From assembly GCA_900660155.1 (NCBI GenBank), contig CABFPE010000050.1, positions 258,295 to 322,294 of the forward strand: 64,000 nt of DNA, given 5' to 3'. The position numbers and the translations under genes are program-made. The stretch is from Hofstenia miamia. Taxonomy: Eukaryota; Xenacoelomorpha; Acoela; Hofsteniidae. The notes under the pieces are model-generated. The model was not told the DNA's origin. It made no database searches and worked only from the letters and a program-made list of their open reading frames with translations. Each line of letters opens with the position of its first letter. The stretch's first letter is position 1. Positions 59,946-64,000 of the stretch are shown piece after piece.

Positions 59946-62247
59946 GTTTTTTAGGGTTTTGTTAGTGTTAGGGTTGGAGTTAGGGATGGTTGTTTAGGTT
60001 ATACTTTTAAAGATCTATAAAAAATTATTGTTTGATGCACTCACTTTGCAATAATATCACTCGTTTTGCTATTATATAAATAGATATAAGAATCTGTTTG
60101 GATTTCTTACCTAACACAGCTGTCTTTGTGATTCTAAATATGGTGGTAGATTTTTCACTGTTCCACTGTATGGAATTAGCTATCATATTTTTTGGTAAAC
60201 CAATCTCTTCTGGTGTTGAATTTTGTCTTTTAAATAGAAATGACAGAGCTTTGCTGTTTTAAGAGCTTGTATTGGTAACATCTAAATTGTTTTGGAAGAA
60301 AACTGTCACAATATGTCAACGATATATTTGAGTCATCGATAATGAACTTACTAAGTCATAAATCTTTGCATAGCAATCAAAAATCAAAAACAATCAACAG
60401 TTCTGTACAAAAATTGCACACGAAGCAAGTTCTACAGAAAAAAGTGCATTTGAAGAAATCTTTATACGTACATCTAGTCATTGGATAACAAGGCATTTTT
60501 ACATATATCAATCTAATTCGTCGCATTTTCTCATTGTTGAATATATTTTCTGTGCATAAATATGAATGTTTTAAAACAATTATCTCAAAACATCACAGTT
60601 TGTATGTGATAAAAAGTAAAAAAAGTGGCCACCATATAAATACATTTTGATAACAAACGAAAGACGAATATAGACGTATAAAATGTATTTGAAAATATAA
60701 TTGTCTCACATTGTAACCTGATGACAAGGGTATTTGACAAGTTTGTCATGCAAAGCGTGACACGCAGATAAACGTTTTTAAACTGATTCTATTAAACGGA
60801 CTCTAACTTCTTGAGTTATTCGGTGTTGCGATTCAAGGATGCAACTCTTTAATTCTTTCAGAATTGTGGGACTTTATTCTCTACAAAATACTTCAGAATC
60901 TACCACACGTTCTCTATGGGTACTAAATCTAGCGAATTTGATGGCCATTGCATAATTTGAATATTGTAATTGGTAAAAAATTCTTTTTTTCGATTATGAG
61001 GTATGAGTGGTTGCTCCATCTTGTTCNTTTTTAGGGTTTTGTTAGTGTTAGGGTTGGAGTTAGGGATGGTTGTTTAGGTTATACTTTTAAAGATCTATAA
61101 AAAATTATTGTTTGATGCACTCACTTTGCAATAATATCACTCGTTTTGCTATTATATAAATAGATATAAGAATCTGTTTGGATTTCTTACCTAACACAGC
61201 TGTCTTTGTGATTCTAAATATGGTGGTAGATTTTTCACTGTTCCACTGTATGGAATTAGCTATCATATTTTTTGGTAAACCAATCCCTTCTGGTGTTGAA
61301 TTTTGTCTTTAAATATAAATGACAGAGCTTTGCTGTTTTAAGAACTTGTATTGGTAACATCTAAATTGTTTTGGAAGAACATGTCAAAGATATATTTGAG
61401 TCATCGATAATGAACTTATTAAGTCATAAAGCTTTTCATAGCAATAAAAAATCAAAAACAATCAACAGTTCTGTTCAAAAATTGCACACGAAGCAAGTTC
61501 TACAGAAAAAAGTGCATTTGAAGAAATCTTTATACGTACATCTAGTCTTTGGATAACAAGGCATTTTTACATATGTCAATCAAATTCGCCGCATTTTCTC
61601 ATTGTTGAATATCTTTACTGCGCATAGATATGAATGTTTTCAAACAATTATATCAAAACATCACATTTTGTATGTGATAAAATATCAGTTAAAACTTTGA
61701 TTTTTGTAATTGAAGTAGCTGGCGTTTTTCCTGGAACACGTGGGCTTACCCGAAATCATACGCAATATTTATAGGGTTTTGTATCCGAACCATCTGTTCT
61801 CCCGAACGATTCCTACTCTGGATCTGAAACGATCCGATCTTAGAATACAATCATTCAGTTGCCTTCAGGCATAGCTTAAGTAAAAAAAATGGCCACCATA
61901 TAAATACATTTTGATAACAAACGAAAGACGAATATAGACTTATAAAATGTATTTGAAAATATAATTGTCTCACCTTGTAACCTGGTGACAGAGGTATTTG
62001 ACAAGTTTGCCATGCAAAGCGTGGCACGCAGATAAACGTTTTTAAGCTGATTCTATTAAACGGACTCTAACTTCTTGAGTTATTCGGTGTTGCGATTCAA
62101 GGATGCAACTCTTTAATTCTTTCAGAATTGTGGGACTTTATTCTCTACAAAATACTTCAGAATCTACCACACGTTCTCTATGGGTACTAAATCTAGCGAA
62201 TTTGATGGCCATTGCATAACTTGAATATTATAATTGGTAAAAATTCG
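59946..62247. repeat. Direct duplication of about 1.0-1.2 kb joined by a single N, carrying Tc1 remnants
   Basis: 59946-60985 and 61028-62247 are near-identical, with the single N at 61027 between them. Copy 2 has about 195 extra bases (61683-61878). On the minus strand, near 60955-60900 and again near 62215-62160, both encode MQWPSNSLDLVPIENVW, the Tc1 WPxxSPDLNPIENVW site, followed by stops. Each copy is therefore a decayed Tc1-type element. The pair is probably allelic. Confidence 0.75.
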
Positions 62248-64000
62248 TTATTCTATTAATTGTACCAGTGCCATCAAGTGTTCAAACTAATGATAGTCAA
62301 ATTTTGAAAAGTGGACATTTTTTTACTTCAGCTTTACAATTCAAAGTTTTGTGGTACTTGGTTTGACTAAAAAAAGTAAACTTAGGGAATTTTTTTTTAA
62401 TTTAACTGTTATAATCTTTATCGAAGCTTCATATATATTAATAATATTAATAATATAGTATTGAATTGAAATTGCAACTAACCAATCAAATGTATAAAAA
62501 CTGTTCGATTTGTAATATTTTAATTCTAAATAATGCCTAAATTCAAGAAATATCATTTACAAGTATATGAATTTCATCTAAATATGAACTTATTTGAAAT
62601 ATTAACGAAAAATAATTTCAATCCGATTCGCAACTGAATATCTCACCCCGACCCCATCCAAATCCGACTCGAACCCGATTCGAACAGTTTTACAATATTG
62701 TCGCTGAGGGGACTTCGTAATAATATATAATATTTTATATATTTCGAAGTCCCCGGTTACTGTTACGATTATGTATACATTTACTACTTTGAATCAGAAA
62801 TCACAGCCCGTTCCATGCCATTGGGACCTATAACCCGACCCATTGGTCAGAAATGGAAAACTCAAATAATAATCACACCTGCATATATTATTAATGTATT
62901 TAAGTTACCAAATTTCATTGCTTGTAAATTTGTTGCAATCATGAATTGTACTGCTACGAAATTTCAATGCCTGCATCGTTGGTCGTATAAATTTTTGTCA
63001 TTAAACTAATCTGAGAGAAGCCTTTCCAATATTGAAAAATTAATATTTTTAGAAAATGGAGAAAGAATACTTTAAAAATAGCGTCAGATAGTTGGCAAAT
63101 CTATGTTGTTCAAAGGGTGCTGAATTTAATGTGGATAATAGTCTTTATAGTAGTACTTGCAAATGCTCCCCCCCCGTGCTGTGATTATGATCCGATCACA
63201 TTATTATAGATAGGACTTAGGACCACATCTGATAAAATTGTGAAAATCATTTGAAATTTTTACATTTTTTCTAACACTAAGACTATAAAAACACACGGGT
63301 GTCGGTTACCAAATGCCCTGACAGCCTTTGGATTAGGTTAGGCCCATTTGTGCTAACCACTCTACTTCGGTTGGCTTGTACTAGATTATATGAGATGATT
63401 GTTTTAGTAGTGAAAGCAAATTTGTCTGAAGATATATTCACGTCGGAACATTAGTAAATAATAATTTTGCAATTTAGTGTAAGTATCCCCTCATCTTATT
63501 AATTAAAAATTAATTCTTTATACCGCGGAACATTTCAAAGTACACCATGCTGCTACATAAATTTTAATGAATGCTATCACGTGAGTACTGTACGAATCCA
63601 ATGACAATATTATTTCACCAAAACTTATTGTATTAGTAATGCGACTTCACATACAAAATAATAGCTAACAGCAATTGAAAGAAGTTATGCCCAAATTTTG
63701 GTCAAATTGGGCTTTTATTAATGTGCATAGCAATTTTTATAAATTTTTTGTTTGGAATGTTTACTAAATCACCCATTAAATGGTTATGGAATAAGTTCTA
63801 GCAAGGTATTATTCTGTCAAAAATGCAGTTGACTTGGGTGTGTATGGCATATCCATATATAGTTTTGATAGTGTTACATCATGTGAAGAACCATTCAACA
63901 CCAACTTAAGTTACCTTTCAACATTAATGCAAATTTGGAATTTAGCTGAAATACAAAGTACTCTAGTGGAAAATGAAAAATAATAAAAATATATATATAT
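62248..64000. other. Intergenic sequence with one perfect short hairpin
   Basis: GGGGACTTCG and its exact inverse CGAAGTCCCC near 62708-62755 enclose an all-AT loop of about 27 bases. No gene is supported. The window ends in (TA)n. Confidence 0.4.

Noticed and set aside
59946-62247. True tandem gene duplication
   Set aside because: The single N between near-identical copies makes allelic contigs the better explanation, and the coding content is Tc1 debris.

Overview
This is an AT-rich eukaryotic window, almost certainly from an invertebrate animal. It has spliced genes with GT-AG introns, many of them only 42-47 bases long, homologues of animal housekeeping genes, and a dense mix of metazoan mobile elements. 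Nothing in it fixes the phylum. It is a draft assembly: three N runs (17338-17458, 31290-32220, 52064-53063) and single N characters at 8791, 28930, 34316, 36180, 43264, 59715 and 61027. Several single Ns sit beside near-identical copies, so part of the apparent duplication is probably allelic sequence joined end to end.

Host-like genes. (1) 6158-4398 (-): an intact six-exon gene for a FLYWCH zinc finger fused to a MULE (Mutator-like) transposase domain, about 506 residues. (2) 7595-8045 (+): the last three exons of an unidentified gene with one hydrophobic segment and a cytosolic-looking tail. (3) 19585-22617 (+): a complete three-exon homologue of human KIAA1143 (DUF4604), 126 residues. (4) 41060-41938 (+): an intact single-exon multi-pass membrane protein of 292 residues, resembling a seven-helix receptor. 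(5) 47109-46818 (-): the first two exons of a DCAF1/VprBP homologue, with a Tc1 element further along in its presumed body. Unrecognised open frames lie at 53064-54032.

Mobile elements, left to right: a 1.4-kb inverted-repeat element with TTTGAGACAAAA subterminal repeats (1368-2755); three tRNA-headed SINE copies (1965-4337); a broken Gypsy-type LTR element on the minus strand (about 9406-17306) with a tRNA-Trp-like primer site and a third open frame running into the LTR; a small Tigger-like MITE (23605-23765); a fragment of a reverse transcriptase with a YVDDG site, split by a gap (30858-32433); a long-inverted-repeat element (32845-35935); an unclassified repeat family, called Y here (35936-36788 and 55638-56283, inverted), one copy adjoining an unrecognised 1.3-kb coding region; a second, plus-strand Gypsy element with a 118-bp LTR (about 36930-40614) and a 5' fragment of the same family at 56284-56535 (-); a Tc1 element with 28-bp ends (44506-46280); a decayed mariner-like transposase (47880-48450); a 5'-truncated LINE (48779-49855); a palindromic MITE (51821-52048); a hAT MITE (58965-59329); and Tc1 remnants inside a 1.0-1.2-kb duplication (59946-62247).

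The genes do not form an operon or pathway. The picture is scattered small host genes in repeat-rich DNA with nested insertions.
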